Of a stretch of DNA of 64,000 bases, positions 35,161 to 44,208 are shown one piece after another. A program made the translations under genes and the position numbers. A model generated the notes under the pieces. The model had not been told where the DNA came from and made no database searches. It saw only the letters and a program-made list of their open reading frames with translations. The stretch covers positions 1-64,000 of the forward strand of contig JAFLRP010000107.1 of NCBI GenBank assembly GCA_022511515.1, written 5' to 3'. How positions within the stretch are numbered: position 1 is the stretch's first letter; each line of letters opens with the position of its first letter. The DNA is from Acutalibacter sp. GTDB lineage: Bacteria > Bacillota > Clostridia > Oscillospirales > Acutalibacteraceae.

Positions 35161-35184
35161 CTAATGAAAAACCGAAAGGCAGAA

Positions 35185-35364
35185 AAAGTTTGAAAACAAG
35201 TTTTCAAACTTTCGGTTTTGCGGCTTTTGTCGCCGTAGGCGATGGCGACAATTTTGTCTTCGCAAAAGTTCGTCTAATGACGAACTTCTCAAAGTTTCCT
35301 ATGGGAAACTTTTGAATGAAATGCACAATTCCCGAAGAAAGGTGGCTTTCACTCACGTGAAAGC
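35185..35364 (+). repeat. Intergenic hairpin mosaic, most complete copy, purB-purA
   Basis: Stems in order: AAAGTTTGAAAAC/GTTTTCAAACTTT (35185-35212); outer TTTTGCG/CGCAAAA (35216-35222, 35261-35267) enclosing TTGTCGCC/GGCGACAA (35227-35234, 35244-35251); AAGTTCGTC/GACGAACTT (35266-35287); AAGTTTCC/GGAAACTT (35292-35311); then CCCGAAGAAAGGTGG with GCTTTCAC/GTGAAAGC around a TCAC loop (35345-35364). Confidence 0.88.
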
Positions 35365-35378
35365 AATGGTAAAAAAGT

Positions 35379-36659
35379 ATGGTAAAAGCAATCGTAGGCG
35401 CGTGCTGGGGTGACGAAGGAAAAGGAAAAATTACCGACGTGCTGGCGGAAGATTCCGACATTGTTGTGCGTTTTCAGGGCGGCTCTAACGCGGGGCACAC
35501 CATTATCAACGACTACGGAAAATTCGCGCTGCACCAGCTTCCCTCCGGCGTGTTCCGGCAGAATATCACGAACGTCATCGGAAACGGCGTGGCGCTGTCG
35601 GTGGAGAATTTCCTACAGGAGATAAATTCCGTCATTGAGCGGGGCGTACCTGCCCCCAAGCTGGCGGTCTCCGACCGCGCCCAGATCGTCATGCCCTACC
35701 ACAAGGAGCTGGACGGCTTGGAGGAAGCCCGGCTGGCGGCGAAATCCTTCGGCTCTACCAAGTCCGGCATCGCGCCTTTCTATTCCGACAAATACGCCAA
35801 GATCGGCTTTCAGGTCAGCGACCTGTTTGACGACAGGGATTCCCTCTATGAGCGGATCAATCACGTGTTGGACCTGAAGACCGCACTGTATAAAGAACTG
35901 TACCACCAAGCGCCTCCCACCCGGGACGAGGTATATGAAAAACTCATGGAGTATCGGGAGGCCCTTGCTCCTTATGTGCAAGACACCACCACCCTGCTTT
36001 ACAATGCCGTGAAGGAGGGCAAAAATATTCTCTTAGAGGGGCAGTTGGGCTCTCTCAAGGACCCGGACATGGGTATTTACCCCATGGTCACCTCTTCCTC
36101 GCCCTTGGCCGGATACGCTTCCGTGGGCGCAGGCGGCATTCCGCCCTACGCCATCGAGAAGATCGTCACCGTGGTGAAGGCCTATTCCAGTGCCGTGGGC
36201 GCAGGAGAATTCGTATCTGAGATCTTCGGCGAGGAGGCCGAGGAGCTCCGGCGCAGAGGGGGAGACGGCGGCGAGTACGGTGCCACCACCGGCCGCCCCA
36301 GAAGAATGGGCTGGCTGGACCTGGTGGCCGCCCGGTACGGCTGCATGGTGCAGGGTGCGACGGATGTCGCCTTTACTGTCCTGGACGCTTTGGGCTATCT
36401 GGATGAGATTCCCGTCTGCGTGGCCTATGAGCTGAACGGCAAGCGGATCGACCATTTCCCGCCCACCGCCCAACTGAAAAACTGCAAGCCCATCTTGGAG
36501 GTCTTGCCCGGCTGGAAATGCGATATCAGCGGCATCAAGCGGTATGAGGATCTGCCGGAAAACGCCAGAAACTATGTGGAGTTTGCCGAGCACCACATCG
36601 GTGTGCCCATCACCATGGTGTCCAACGGCCCTTCCAGAAGCGACATCATGTACCGTTGA
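35379..36659 (+). CDS. purA: Adenylosuccinate synthase
   Basis: A 426-residue GTP-dependent enzyme converting IMP to adenylosuccinate. The N-terminal GACWGDEGKGKITD P-loop, GNGVALS and TTGRPRRMGWLD motifs identify it. The start ATG 35379 gives the normal N-terminus. Another ATG at 35366 in a different frame sits directly after the upstream hairpin and opens a 15-codon frame ending at 35413. Confidence 0.95.
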   Translation: MVKAIVGACWGDEGKGKITDVLAEDSDIVVRFQGGSNAGHTIINDYGKFALHQLPSGVFRQNITNVIGNGVALSVENFLQEINSVIERGVPAPKLAVSDRAQIVMPYHKELDGLEEARLAAKSFGSTKSGIAPFYSDKYAKIGFQVSDLFDDRDSLYERINHVLDLKTALYKELYHQAPPTRDEVYEKLMEYREALAPYVQDTTTLLYNAVKEGKNILLEGQLGSLKDPDMGIYPMVTSSSPLAGYASVGAGGIPPYAIEKIVTVVKAYSSAVGAGEFVSEIFGEEAEELRRRGGDGGEYGATTGRPRRMGWLDLVAARYGCMVQGATDVAFTVLDALGYLDEIPVCVAYELNGKRIDHFPPTAQLKNCKPILEVLPGWKCDISGIKRYEDLPENARNYVEFAEHHIGVPITMVSNGPSRSDIMYR

Positions 36660-36671
36660 ACGAATCAGAAT

Positions 36672-36727
36672 CTGCCGCCGTTTTGGCGGCAGTTTTCTCA
36701 AGTAAACATGATGTGGGAACATCATGT
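36672..36727 (+). terminator. Terminator-like hairpin plus second hairpin between purA and glmS
   Basis: CTGCCGCC/GGCGGCAG (36672-36679, 36685-36692) is followed by TTTTCTC. A second 9-bp stem ACATGATGT/ACATCATGT (36706-36727) has a GGGA (GNRA-type) loop and sits before the glmS ribosome binding site. Only 107 bp separate the genes, too little for a glmS ribozyme. Confidence 0.7.
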
Positions 36728-36766
36728 GTATACTGGTATGTAAGAGAGGTAGAAAGGAGAAAAACT

Positions 36767-38593
36767 ATGTGCGGAATTGTAGGCTATATCGGAGAGGAAC
36801 AGGCGGCGCCGTTTTTGTTAAACGGGCTGTCCAAGCTAGAATATCGAGGGTATGACTCGGCAGGCGTGGCCGTGTATGACAACGAACTCCATGTGGTGAA
36901 GTCCAAGGGGCGGCTCAGCGTTTTGGACGGCATTTTGCAGGGCGGAAAGGCCTTGCCGGGCACCGTGGGCATCGGCCACACCCGGTGGGCCACCCACGGC
37001 GCGCCGTCTGATGTAAATTCTCACCCTCAGGTCAGCGACGGCGGAAAGTTCGCCGTGGTGCACAACGGTATCATCGAAAATTATCTGGAGCTGAAAAATC
37101 ACCTGATCCGCAGAGGCGTGGAATTCGTCTCCGACACGGACACTGAAGTGGTGGCCCAGCTTTTGGAGTACTACTACCGGAATGATGTGCTGGACGCCGT
37201 GCAGAAGGTGATCCGCCGGGTGGAGGGCAGCTATGCCCTGGGCATCATCTGCGCCGACTGCCCGGAGAAGATCTTCGCTGTCCGCAAGGACAGTCCCCTG
37301 ATCGTGGGCGCGGGGCAGGGAGAAAATTTCATTGCCTCCGACATTCCGGCGATCCTTTCTAAAACCCGGGATATCTACCGCCTGCAAGATAAGGAAATTG
37401 CCGTGCTGGAGCGGGACAATATCGCTTTCTTCAACGAGGAACGAGAGCCCATCGAAAAGCAATTGGAGCGGGTAGAATGGGATGTGGACGCTGCAGAAAA
37501 GGGCGGCTTTGAACATTTCATGATGAAGGAGATCTGCGAGCAGCCGGAAGCGCTGCGAAAAACCATTTCTCCCCGGATCAAGGAAAACAAAGTGGTACTG
37601 GACGACATTTCCCTCACGGCCGAGCAGCTCCGAGACGTAAGCCGGGTGTTCATCGTGGCCTGCGGCACGTCCTATCACGTGGGTGTGGTGGCAAAGTACG
37701 CCTTTGAGAAACTTTTGAAGATCCCGCTGGAAGTTGACGTGGCGTCGGAATTCCGCTACCGCGACCCCATTCTGGACGAACACACGCTGGTCATCATCAT
37801 CAGCCAATCCGGCGAGACCGCCGACACTCTGGCGGCGCTGCGCATGGCGAAAAAAAGCGGCGCGCGGGTGCTTTCCATCGTCAATGTGGTGGGCAGCACG
37901 ATCGCCAATGAATCCGACGATGTGCTGTACACTTGGGCGGGCCCGGAAATCGCCGTAGCCTCCACCAAGGCCTACAGCACCCAGTTGGCGGTGATCTATC
38001 TCATCGTCCTCTATATGGCCCAGGAGCTGGGCGTGCTTTCCGATAAGGAACGCAAGGAATATCTTGACGATTTGCAGCGCCTGCCCGATTTGGCGGAGAG
38101 CTGCCTTGCCGACAAGGAAAAGATCCAGTATTTCGCGTCCCGGTACTTCAATGCGGGGGATATGTACTTTATCGGCAGAAATGTGGACTACGCTGCCTCG
38201 CTGGAAGCTTCTCTGAAGCTGAAGGAAATTTCCTATATTCACTCCGAGGCCTACACCGGCGGCGAATTGAAGCACGGCCCCATCTCTCTCATCGAGGACG
38301 GCACGCTGGTCATCGCCATCTGCACCTATGACAGGCTGTTTGACAAGATGATGAGCAACGTGAAAGAGGTCAAGGCCCGGGGCGCGGTGGTGCTGGGCAT
38401 CACCACCCATGATCGGGAGGAGGCTTTCCGGCAGGAGGGTGATTTCCGCTTTTGCATTCCAAAGATCACGGATTTCATGCTGCCCTCGCTGTCCATTTTG
38501 CCGCTGCAGTTGTTCGCCTATTACTGCGCGTCCATGAAGGGCTGCGATATCGATAAGCCCAGAAATCTTGCAAAATCTGTTACGGTCGAATAA
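36767..38593 (+). CDS. glmS: Glutamine-fructose-6-phosphate aminotransferase (isomerizing)
   Basis: A 608-residue enzyme that makes glucosamine-6-phosphate for cell-wall precursors. The N-terminal Cys2 of the Ntn amidotransferase domain (MCGIVGYIG), the GHTRWATHG motif, and two C-terminal SIS domains (CGTSYHVG and SQSGETADT) are clear. The start ATG 36767 follows GAAAGGAG; the open frame upstream is discarded because Cys2 must be exposed. No glmS ribozyme is visible. Confidence 0.96.
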   Translation: MCGIVGYIGEEQAAPFLLNGLSKLEYRGYDSAGVAVYDNELHVVKSKGRLSVLDGILQGGKALPGTVGIGHTRWATHGAPSDVNSHPQVSDGGKFAVVHNGIIENYLELKNHLIRRGVEFVSDTDTEVVAQLLEYYYRNDVLDAVQKVIRRVEGSYALGIICADCPEKIFAVRKDSPLIVGAGQGENFIASDIPAILSKTRDIYRLQDKEIAVLERDNIAFFNEEREPIEKQLERVEWDVDAAEKGGFEHFMMKEICEQPEALRKTISPRIKENKVVLDDISLTAEQLRDVSRVFIVACGTSYHVGVVAKYAFEKLLKIPLEVDVASEFRYRDPILDEHTLVIIISQSGETADTLAALRMAKKSGARVLSIVNVVGSTIANESDDVLYTWAGPEIAVASTKAYSTQLAVIYLIVLYMAQELGVLSDKERKEYLDDLQRLPDLAESCLADKEKIQYFASRYFNAGDMYFIGRNVDYAASLEASLKLKEISYIHSEAYTGGELKHGPISLIEDGTLVIAICTYDRLFDKMMSNVKEVKARGAVVLGITTHDREEAFRQEGDFRFCIPKITDFMLPSLSILPLQLFAYYCASMKGCDIDKPRNLAKSVTVE

Positions 38594-38627
38594 GAGCGAT
38601 ACAATCTTGACAAAGAAGGTTAGGAAC

Positions 38628-40178
38628 ATGAAAGAAATGGGTCATCAGTTTGTACTGGTTCTGGATTTCGGCGGGCAGTACAATCAGCTCATTGCCCGGC
38701 GTGTTCGGGAATGCAGCGTCTATTGCGAGGTGAAGCCCTACACCACACCGCTCCGTGAAATCAAGGCCATGGACCCCATCGGCATCATTTTTACCGGCGG
38801 GCCCAATTCCGTTTATCTGGAAGATTCTCCCCAGGTGGACCCGGAAATTTTCCGGCTGGGCATCCCGATTCTCGGCATCTGCTACGGCTGCCAACTGATG
38901 GCCCACCATCTGGGCGGACAGGTCACTGAGGCCCAGGAGGATTCCGCCCGGGAATACGGCAAGACCAAAACCTATTTCGATACGGAATGCAAGCTGTTCC
39001 GGGGGCTTCCCGAGGAGGGCTTCTCCTGGATGAGCCACGGGGATTACATGGCAAAGGTGCCGGAGGGATTTTCTCTCACGGCCCACTCCGCCGCCTGCCC
39101 CAACGTGGCCATCGCCGACGAAAGCCGGGGCTTTTACGGCGTGCAGTTCCACCCCGAGGTGAATCACACCGAAAACGGCACGAAAATGCTCCGCAATTTC
39201 CTCTATGAGGTCTGCGGCGCTGTGGGCGACTGGACCATGGAGGACTACTGCAAAACCGCCGTCCGGGAACTGCGGGAAAAAATCGGCGCGGGAAAAGTGC
39301 TGCTGGCGCTGTCCGGTGGGGTGGATTCCTCTGTGGCGGCGGCGCTCTTGGCGGAAGCCATCGGGAAGCAGTTGACCTGTGTGTTCGTGGATCACGGCCT
39401 CATGCGGAAAAACGAGGGTGACGAAGTGGAAGCCGCCTTCTCCAAATGGGATTTTTCTTTCGTGCGGGTGGACGCTGAGGAGCGGTTCTTACAGAAACTC
39501 AAAGGCGTGTCCGAGCCTGAGCACAAGCGGAAGATCATCGGCGAGGAATTTATCCGGGTGTTTGAGGAAGAAGCGAAAAAGATCGGCGCGGTGGAATATC
39601 TGGCCCAGGGGACGATCTACCCAGACGTGATCGAATCCGGTTTCGGCGACGCCGCCACCATCAAGAGCCACCACAATGTGGGCGGATTACCGGATGCGGT
39701 GGATTTCAAGGAGATCGTCGAGCCTCTGCGGCTGCTGTTCAAGGACGAGGTCCGGGAGCTGGGCAGAGAGCTGGGCCTGCCGGAATATCTGGTCATGCGC
39801 CAACCCTTCCCCGGGCCGGGACTGGCTATCCGCATCATTGGGGACATCACCAAGGAAAAGGCCGATACCCTCAGAGAAGCGGACGCCATCTTCCGGGAGG
39901 AAATCGCCGCCGCCGACTGGGACAAGCAGATCAACCAGTATTTTGCGGTGCTGACCAATATGCGTTCCGTTGGCGTCATGGGGGACGGCAGAACCTACGA
40001 CTATACCTTAGCCCTTCGGGGCGTGACCACAACCGACTTCATGACCGCCGATTGGGCGCGGATCCCCTACGATCTGCTGGACAAGATCTCCGTCCGCATC
40101 GTCAACGAGGTGCAGGGCATCAACCGCGTGGTCTACGACATCACCAGCAAACCTCCGGCCACGGTGGAGTGGGAATAA
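38628..40178 (+). CDS. guaA: GMP synthase (glutamine-hydrolysing), two-domain form
   Basis: A 516-residue enzyme converting XMP to GMP. The N-terminal class I glutaminase (about 8-195) has the nucleophile in GICYGCQL and the His-Glu pair in FHPEVNH. The C-terminal ATP-pyrophosphatase has the PP-loop [11 protein letters not shown] (about 225) and the XMP-binding domain ending in PATVEWE. The start ATG 38628 has an AAGGTTAGGA upstream. It ends at a strong terminator. A second, glutaminase-free copy is encoded at 42849. Confidence 0.96.
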   Translation: MKEMGHQFVLVLDFGGQYNQLIARRVRECSVYCEVKPYTTPLREIKAMDPIGIIFTGGPNSVYLEDSPQVDPEIFRLGIPILGICYGCQLMAHHLGGQVTEAQEDSAREYGKTKTYFDTECKLFRGLPEEGFSWMSHGDYMAKVPEGFSLTAHSAACPNVAIADESRGFYGVQFHPEVNHTENGTKMLRNFLYEVCGAVGDWTMEDYCKTAVRELREKIGAGKVLLALSGGVDSSVAAALLAEAIGKQLTCVFVDHGLMRKNEGDEVEAAFSKWDFSFVRVDAEERFLQKLKGVSEPEHKRKIIGEEFIRVFEEEAKKIGAVEYLAQGTIYPDVIESGFGDAATIKSHHNVGGLPDAVDFKEIVEPLRLLFKDEVRELGRELGLPEYLVMRQPFPGPGLAIRIIGDITKEKADTLREADAIFREEIAAADWDKQINQYFAVLTNMRSVGVMGDGRTYDYTLALRGVTTTDFMTADWARIPYDLLDKISVRIVNEVQGINRVVYDITSKPPATVEWE

Positions 40179-40191
40179 CAGGAAATTTTAC

Positions 40192-40224
40192 CGCCCGTAG
40201 GAGTGATCCTGCGGGCGTTTTTTT
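40192..40224 (+). terminator. Terminator of the purA-glmS-guaA run
   Basis: An 11-bp stem CGCCCGTAGGA/TCCTGCGGGCG with a GTGA loop and seven T. Confidence 0.9.
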
Positions 40225-40276
40225 GGAAAAAGGCAGGGCGGGGGCCTCGCCTTTTTTGCGCTCTTTTCAAAAATAC

Positions 40277-40330
40277 TTGACAAGCTTATTCTACAAGTGT
40301 AGAATAAGCTTAAATTCTACATTTGTAGAG
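40277..40330 (+). promoter_or_regulatory. Promoter overlapped by two BlaI-type operators
   Basis: TTGACA (40277-40282), a 17-bp spacer and TAGAAT (40300-40305). A perfect 13-bp dyad AAGCTTATTCTAC/GTAGAATAAGCTT (40282-40311) covers the promoter. A second dyad TTCTACATTTGTAGAG (40315-40330) lies just downstream. CTACAnnTGTAG-type dyads are the known operator pattern of BlaI/MecI repressors, so the operon is very likely autorepressed. Confidence 0.88.
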
Positions 40331-40340
40331 GATGGCTCTT

Positions 40341-40718
40341 ATGAAATCTACTACTCGCAGACTGCCCGACGCGGAGTTGGAAGTGATGCAGGCGGTTTGG
40401 GCCTGCACGCCGCCGGTACAAAGGGCGGAAATAGAGGAACTGTTAAAGGACACCCATCCCATGGCGCAGACCACCCTGCTGACTTTGCTGACCCGCCTGT
40501 CGGAACGGGGATTCCTCAAAATTGAGAAAGTGGGGAGGAGCGCCAGATACATTCCCCTTGTGACGAAGGAGGAGTATCTTGCGGAACAGAGCAGGCGCTT
40601 TTTTGATAAGCTTTGCGGCGGCAGCTTGTCCACCTTTGCGGCGGCGTTGTGCAGCAGCGGCCTGACGAAAGAGGAGATCGCCGAGCTCCGGGCGTTGATG
40701 GACGAGGGCAAGCTATGA
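40341..40718 (+). CDS. BlaI/MecI-family transcriptional repressor
   Basis: A 125-residue winged-helix repressor: LPDAELEVMQAVWACTPPVQRAEIEELL, then a recognition segment with TTLLTLLTRLSERGFLKIEKVGRSARYIP. The C-terminal dimerisation helix is rich in Glu and Leu and would contain the site cleaved by its partner. ATG 40341 is preferred because AGAGG lies 9 nt upstream; ATG 40332 is also in frame. The stop overlaps the start of the M56 protease gene (ATGA). The two operators upstream indicate autoregulation. Confidence 0.9.
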   Translation: MKSTTRRLPDAELEVMQAVWACTPPVQRAEIEELLKDTHPMAQTTLLTLLTRLSERGFLKIEKVGRSARYIPLVTKEEYLAEQSRRFFDKLCGGSLSTFAAALCSSGLTKEEIAELRALMDEGKL

Positions 40719-42580
40719 GTATAGATCTTGTTCTGAAAGGCTTTTTCGTGATGCTGTACAGCTCCGTATTTGCCTGGCTCGTGTTCTCCCGGAGCGACAA
40801 AGAAGTGGGCACGGAAAATTTTATGGGCGAGAAGCGGCGCTACATGCCCTATGTCTTTGGAGCGGTGCTGCCCTTGTTTCTCCTTGTTTTGGTGATCTTC
40901 GGTTTTGCCCTTTACGGGGCGGCCTTCACGGCGCAGCTTGCCCTTTCCATGTGCTTCAGCATCTTTCTGCATATCAGCCTGTACTATGCCGTGCTGATGC
41001 TCCTGCTTCCGCTGCTGAGGAGGCGGATCAGTGCCAGAGCCTGTGCCGTTCTCTGGCTGCTTCCCAATTATCTGTATCTTACAACGCTGAGCTCCATGAA
41101 AGTGTCGGAACCGCTTTGGGTGATCCGCGTGGCCGGCAATTGGGTTTGGGTTCTGTTTGGGATCTGGTTCATCGGCTTTGTGACCGTGCTGTTGTGGAAC
41201 ATTGTCTCCCACTTGCAGTTCCGGAGAAAAGTTTTGAAAGGCGCCTATCCCGTCACCGTCGATGAGCCCTGTTGGGATTTGTGGGTGCAGGAGATTATGG
41301 ACGGCGGGATCAGGAAACCGGATTTCAAACTAATGATTTCCCCCAACATTTCCTCCCCCTTGACCGTCGGCCTTTTCCGCCGGACCACAAAGGTGCTGCT
41401 GCCGGAGCGCCCCTATTCCATGGAAGAACTGCAGTTGATCTTCCGCCATGAGGTCATTCACATCGGCAGGGAGGACTGTTGGTCAAAATTCTTCCTGCTG
41501 TTCTGCGCCGCCATGTGCTGGTTCAATCCTCTGATGTGGATCGCCATGCGGAAAAGCGCGGAAGATTTGGAGCTCTCCTGCGACGAAACCGCGCTGTTGG
41601 GCGCTGACGGAGAAAAGCGCCGGCAATATGCCGACCTGATCTTGACCACCGCCGGAGAGGGGCGGGGCTTCACCTCCTGCCTGTCCGCCGCCGCATCGTC
41701 CATGCGGTATCGGCTGAAATCCATTGTGAAGCCCGGTCAACGCCGGTCCGGTGCCATCATCGTGGGGTTGACCTTTTTCGTGCTCTGCATGACCTGCGGC
41801 TATACTGCTCTGGCCTACGGCGGCAGCACCGGCGAAGAAGTGCTGTTCAAAAATCGAGATCACAGCGAGATTCATGTGCGCTCTATCTCCCTGCGGGGGG
41901 ATGAATTTCAAAGGATTTATACCTGTACGGATGAAGCCGCTTTTTTGGACTATCTTGCCGGGCTGGAACTGGACCATCTGACGGGCAACTATTCTTTTTC
42001 CGAAGCCGGAAAGCGATTTTGCTACGTTTTGGACGCCCCTCACTACGACATGGTGATCGATCTGTTTGACCGAGCCATCAAGGTGGTACCTCTGGCGCCG
42101 AACTTAGAAGCGACATACTACTACCTGCCGGAGGGCGTGGACTGGGACTATTTGGACACCATCATTGTGGAGTACCCGGCGTTAAATCTTCATTTGACAG
42201 CGTCTGAAAAGTCTCACAACAGGAATCTTGACATCTCCGCAACGCTGGAACAGGTGGCCGTGGAAGAAAACGGCGGGGAAAGGATTTTGTATGAATCCGG
42301 CCGCCCGAAAAACGAGAGCCCGTCCGGCGTCATCGGCTATAAGTCGTCTGAAGCCGTATTCTCCTTTTCCCAGCCTTTGGCCGGGCCGTTTACGGTGGAA
42401 ATGGAAAACTGGAACCGCACTTCCCGCAAGGTGGTCTCCCAGGACGAGTTGGACGATCCCTACGTTCTTCCCCTGCCGTCCATTCCTGTGCACTGCAAGG
42501 TTTCCGGGGATTTTTTAGGCAACGACGGAAGAATTTACAAGGCGGAGTTCCTGTTTGAGATCGGGGAAATGGATAGTTAA
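40715..42580 (+). CDS. BlaR1/MecR1-like M56 metalloprotease sensor
   Basis: A 621-residue membrane protein. About four helices in residues 1-190, a zinc-protease motif HEVIHIGREDCW (about 248-259) with the downstream Glu in DLELSCDE, and another helix near 350-370 give the M56 layout. The extracellular C-terminal part (about 375-621) has no penicillin-binding motif such as STYK, so the signal is not obviously a beta-lactam. It overlaps the repressor gene by 4 bp, so it should sense an outside signal and cleave that repressor. No beta-lactamase gene is adjacent; the controlled genes may be only this pair and perhaps downstream guaA. Confidence 0.88.
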   Translation: MSIDLVLKGFFVMLYSSVFAWLVFSRSDKEVGTENFMGEKRRYMPYVFGAVLPLFLLVLVIFGFALYGAAFTAQLALSMCFSIFLHISLYYAVLMLLLPLLRRRISARACAVLWLLPNYLYLTTLSSMKVSEPLWVIRVAGNWVWVLFGIWFIGFVTVLLWNIVSHLQFRRKVLKGAYPVTVDEPCWDLWVQEIMDGGIRKPDFKLMISPNISSPLTVGLFRRTTKVLLPERPYSMEELQLIFRHEVIHIGREDCWSKFFLLFCAAMCWFNPLMWIAMRKSAEDLELSCDETALLGADGEKRRQYADLILTTAGEGRGFTSCLSAAASSMRYRLKSIVKPGQRRSGAIIVGLTFFVLCMTCGYTALAYGGSTGEEVLFKNRDHSEIHVRSISLRGDEFQRIYTCTDEAAFLDYLAGLELDHLTGNYSFSEAGKRFCYVLDAPHYDMVIDLFDRAIKVVPLAPNLEATYYYLPEGVDWDYLDTIIVEYPALNLHLTASEKSHNRNLDISATLEQVAVEENGGERILYESGRPKNESPSGVIGYKSSEAVFSFSQPLAGPFTVEMENWNRTSRKVVSQDELDDPYVLPLPSIPVHCKVSGDFLGNDGRIYKAEFLFEIGEMDS

Positions 42581-42598
42581 AGCGAATTTACAAACCTA

Positions 42599-42627
42599 TT
42601 GTAATTGCGATGGTTATCCTGTATAAT
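42599..42627 (+). promoter_or_regulatory. Candidate promoter upstream of the hairpin element before guaA2
   Basis: TTGTAA (42599-42604), a 17-bp spacer and a perfect TATAAT (42622-42627), just after the M56 gene. Transcripts from here would include the hairpins at 42701-42794. Confidence 0.6.
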
Positions 42628-42681
42628 AACCTCACGAAACAGTAGCAAAATCAAAGATTTGGATTGTTTCGGAGAACATTG

Positions 42682-42804
42682 TACCATGTTAAGGCGCTCA
42701 GAAGAAAGACGTCAACGTCTTTCTTCGGGAGATTCCCGCAGGGAATCTCCTTCTCATAAGGAAAAAGCGCATCGGTGGCGTTGCAAAGCAACGCAATCAT
42801 GGTA
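42682..42804 (+). repeat. Hairpin element with terminal inverted repeats upstream of the second GMP synthase
   Basis: It is bounded by TACCATG (42682-42688) and CATGGTA (42798-42804). Inside are three perfect hairpins: GAAGAAAGACGT/ACGTCTTTCTTC (42701-42726), GGAGATTCCC/GGGAATCTCC (42728-42750) and GCGTTGC/GCAACGC (42778-42794). The right end supplies TTGCAA (42781-42786), a 16-bp spacer and TATAAT (42803-42808), a second promoter for guaA2. Confidence 0.7.
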
Positions 42805-42848
42805 TAATTGTGCCATATTACGAAGTCAAAAAAACGGAGGGAAAACAT

Positions 42849-43832
42849 ATGGCAATTCTGGTACGGCCCGAAAACATGGAGCGCATCACCACAACCGCCT
42901 TGGCGGAAGCTTTTATCGCGGAACAGATCGAGGACATCCGCGGGCAGGTGGGGGACAAAAAAGTGCTGCTGGCGCTGTCCGGCGGCGTGGATTCGTCGGT
43001 GGTGGCGGCGCTGCTCATTCGCGCCATCGGCAAGCAGCTCGTCTGCGTCCACGTCAATCATGGACTGCTCCGCAAAGGTGAGCCCGAGCAGGTGATCAAG
43101 GTGTTCCGGGACGAGATGGACGCGAACCTGATCTATGTGGACGCGGTGGACCGTTTCCTCGACAAGCTCAAAGGCGTTTCCGACCCGGAGACAAAGCGGA
43201 AGATCATCGGCGGCGAGTTTATTGAAGTGTTCGCCGAGGAAGCCAGAAAATTGGAGGGCGTGACGCTGCTGGCTCAGGGTACCATCTGGCCGGATATTTT
43301 GGAGAGCGAGGGCGGCATCAAGGCCCACCACAACGCCGGCGGTCTGCCGGAGGATTTGAATTTCGAGCTGGTGGAGCCAGTCCGCATTCTGTTCAAGGAC
43401 GAGGTCCGCGTGGTGGGCAAGACCTTGGGCCTGCCGGACAACATGGTGTACCGTCAGCCTTTCCCCGGACCGGGACTGGGCGTGCGCTGCTTGGGCGCTA
43501 TCACCCGCGATCGGCTGGAGGCCCTGCGGGAATCCGACGCCATTTTGCGGGAGGAATTCGACAAAAACGGCCTGGCAGGAAAAGTCTGGCAGTATTTCAC
43601 CATCGTGCCGGACTTTAAGTCCGTGGGCATCAAGGACGGCAAGCGCAGCGATGAATGGCCGGTGATTATCCGGGCCGTCAACACCCGGGATGCCATGACC
43701 GCCACGGTGGAGGACATTCCCTTCGCCCTGCTGCAGCATATCACCCAGCGCATCACTCACGAAGTCCCCGGCGTCAACCGTGTCCTGTACGACCTGACTC
43801 CCAAGCCCACCGGCACTATTGAATGGGAATGA
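42849..43832 (+). CDS. GMP synthase ATP-pyrophosphatase subunit, no glutaminase domain
   Basis: A 327-residue protein matching only the synthetase half of GuaA. The PP-loop [13 protein letters not shown] is near residue 40, [13 protein letters not shown] near 200, and the GMP-synthase ending GTIEWE is present. It lacks the class I glutaminase that the full enzyme at 38628 carries. Split GuaA with a separate glutaminase (GuaAa) is known in archaea; no separate glutaminase is in this window. It may use free ammonia, may borrow a glutaminase, or may have a changed role. The start ATG 42849 follows GGAGGG; ATG 42810 lies in the promoter region and is rejected. Confidence 0.92.
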   Translation: MAILVRPENMERITTTALAEAFIAEQIEDIRGQVGDKKVLLALSGGVDSSVVAALLIRAIGKQLVCVHVNHGLLRKGEPEQVIKVFRDEMDANLIYVDAVDRFLDKLKGVSDPETKRKIIGGEFIEVFAEEARKLEGVTLLAQGTIWPDILESEGGIKAHHNAGGLPEDLNFELVEPVRILFKDEVRVVGKTLGLPDNMVYRQPFPGPGLGVRCLGAITRDRLEALRESDAILREEFDKNGLAGKVWQYFTIVPDFKSVGIKDGKRSDEWPVIIRAVNTRDAMTATVEDIPFALLQHITQRITHEVPGVNRVLYDLTPKPTGTIEWE

Positions 43833-43858
43833 GTTTTTTATCTCGGTGCGAAAACCGA

Positions 43859-43957
43859 ATATGCACTTGGGGTAAAAATCACTTTGCATGATATAGACCT
43901 TGAGGGAGTAATCCCTTGGGGTCTATTTTTGTGCCGAGAAATCGTGGAAAGCCTTGT
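43859..43957 (+). repeat. 99-bp direct repeat, copy 1, containing the guaA2 terminator
   Basis: It aligns without gaps to 44580-44678; I counted 15 mismatches by hand. It holds a 13-bp stem AGACCTTGAGGGA/TCCCTTGGGGTCT (with G-T pairs) and a GTAA loop, followed by ATTTTTG, so it is an intrinsic terminator. The shared sequence extends both sides of the terminator (to GTGGAAAGCCTTGT). Confidence 0.8.
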
Positions 43958-43998
43958 AACACCTAACCCGAAGCAGTATCCCGCAACGACCCACCCGA

Positions 43999-44028
43999 GG
44001 GGTGAGGGGGGTGCAGGGGGGAGAGGGG
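43999..44028 (+). other. G-quadruplex-type motif
   Basis: Four G runs of 4, 6, 6 and 4 with loops of 3, 4 and 3 nt on the plus strand (runs at 43999, 44006, 44016 and 44025). It is the only such motif I noticed in the window. The surrounding 43958-44208 holds no gene that I can support. Confidence 0.6.
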
Positions 44029-44208
44029 AGAAAAATGTTTTTGCTCCTAGTAGAAAGATGGGGGTTACCCCGTGACAGCCAGAGGTTTGTACACAAAAAG
44101 GATTTTTGTGAACAATTTGTGAAAAGAGCCTTGAAAATTTAGACAAAACTGATTATACTTCCTCTTGTGGTCTATCCACACCCATATCAATTTGAGGGAG
44201 GTGGTAAC

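Noticed and set aside
36660-36766. Possible glmS ribozyme upstream of glmS
   Set aside because: The gap is only 107 bp and contains a terminator-like stem and a GNRA hairpin. The ribozyme core needs more sequence and is not visible.
42581-42848. Possible purine riboswitch before the second GMP synthase
   Set aside because: TATAAT-like starts are present, but the conserved purine-aptamer loops and three-way junction are not. The region is a set of simple hairpins.
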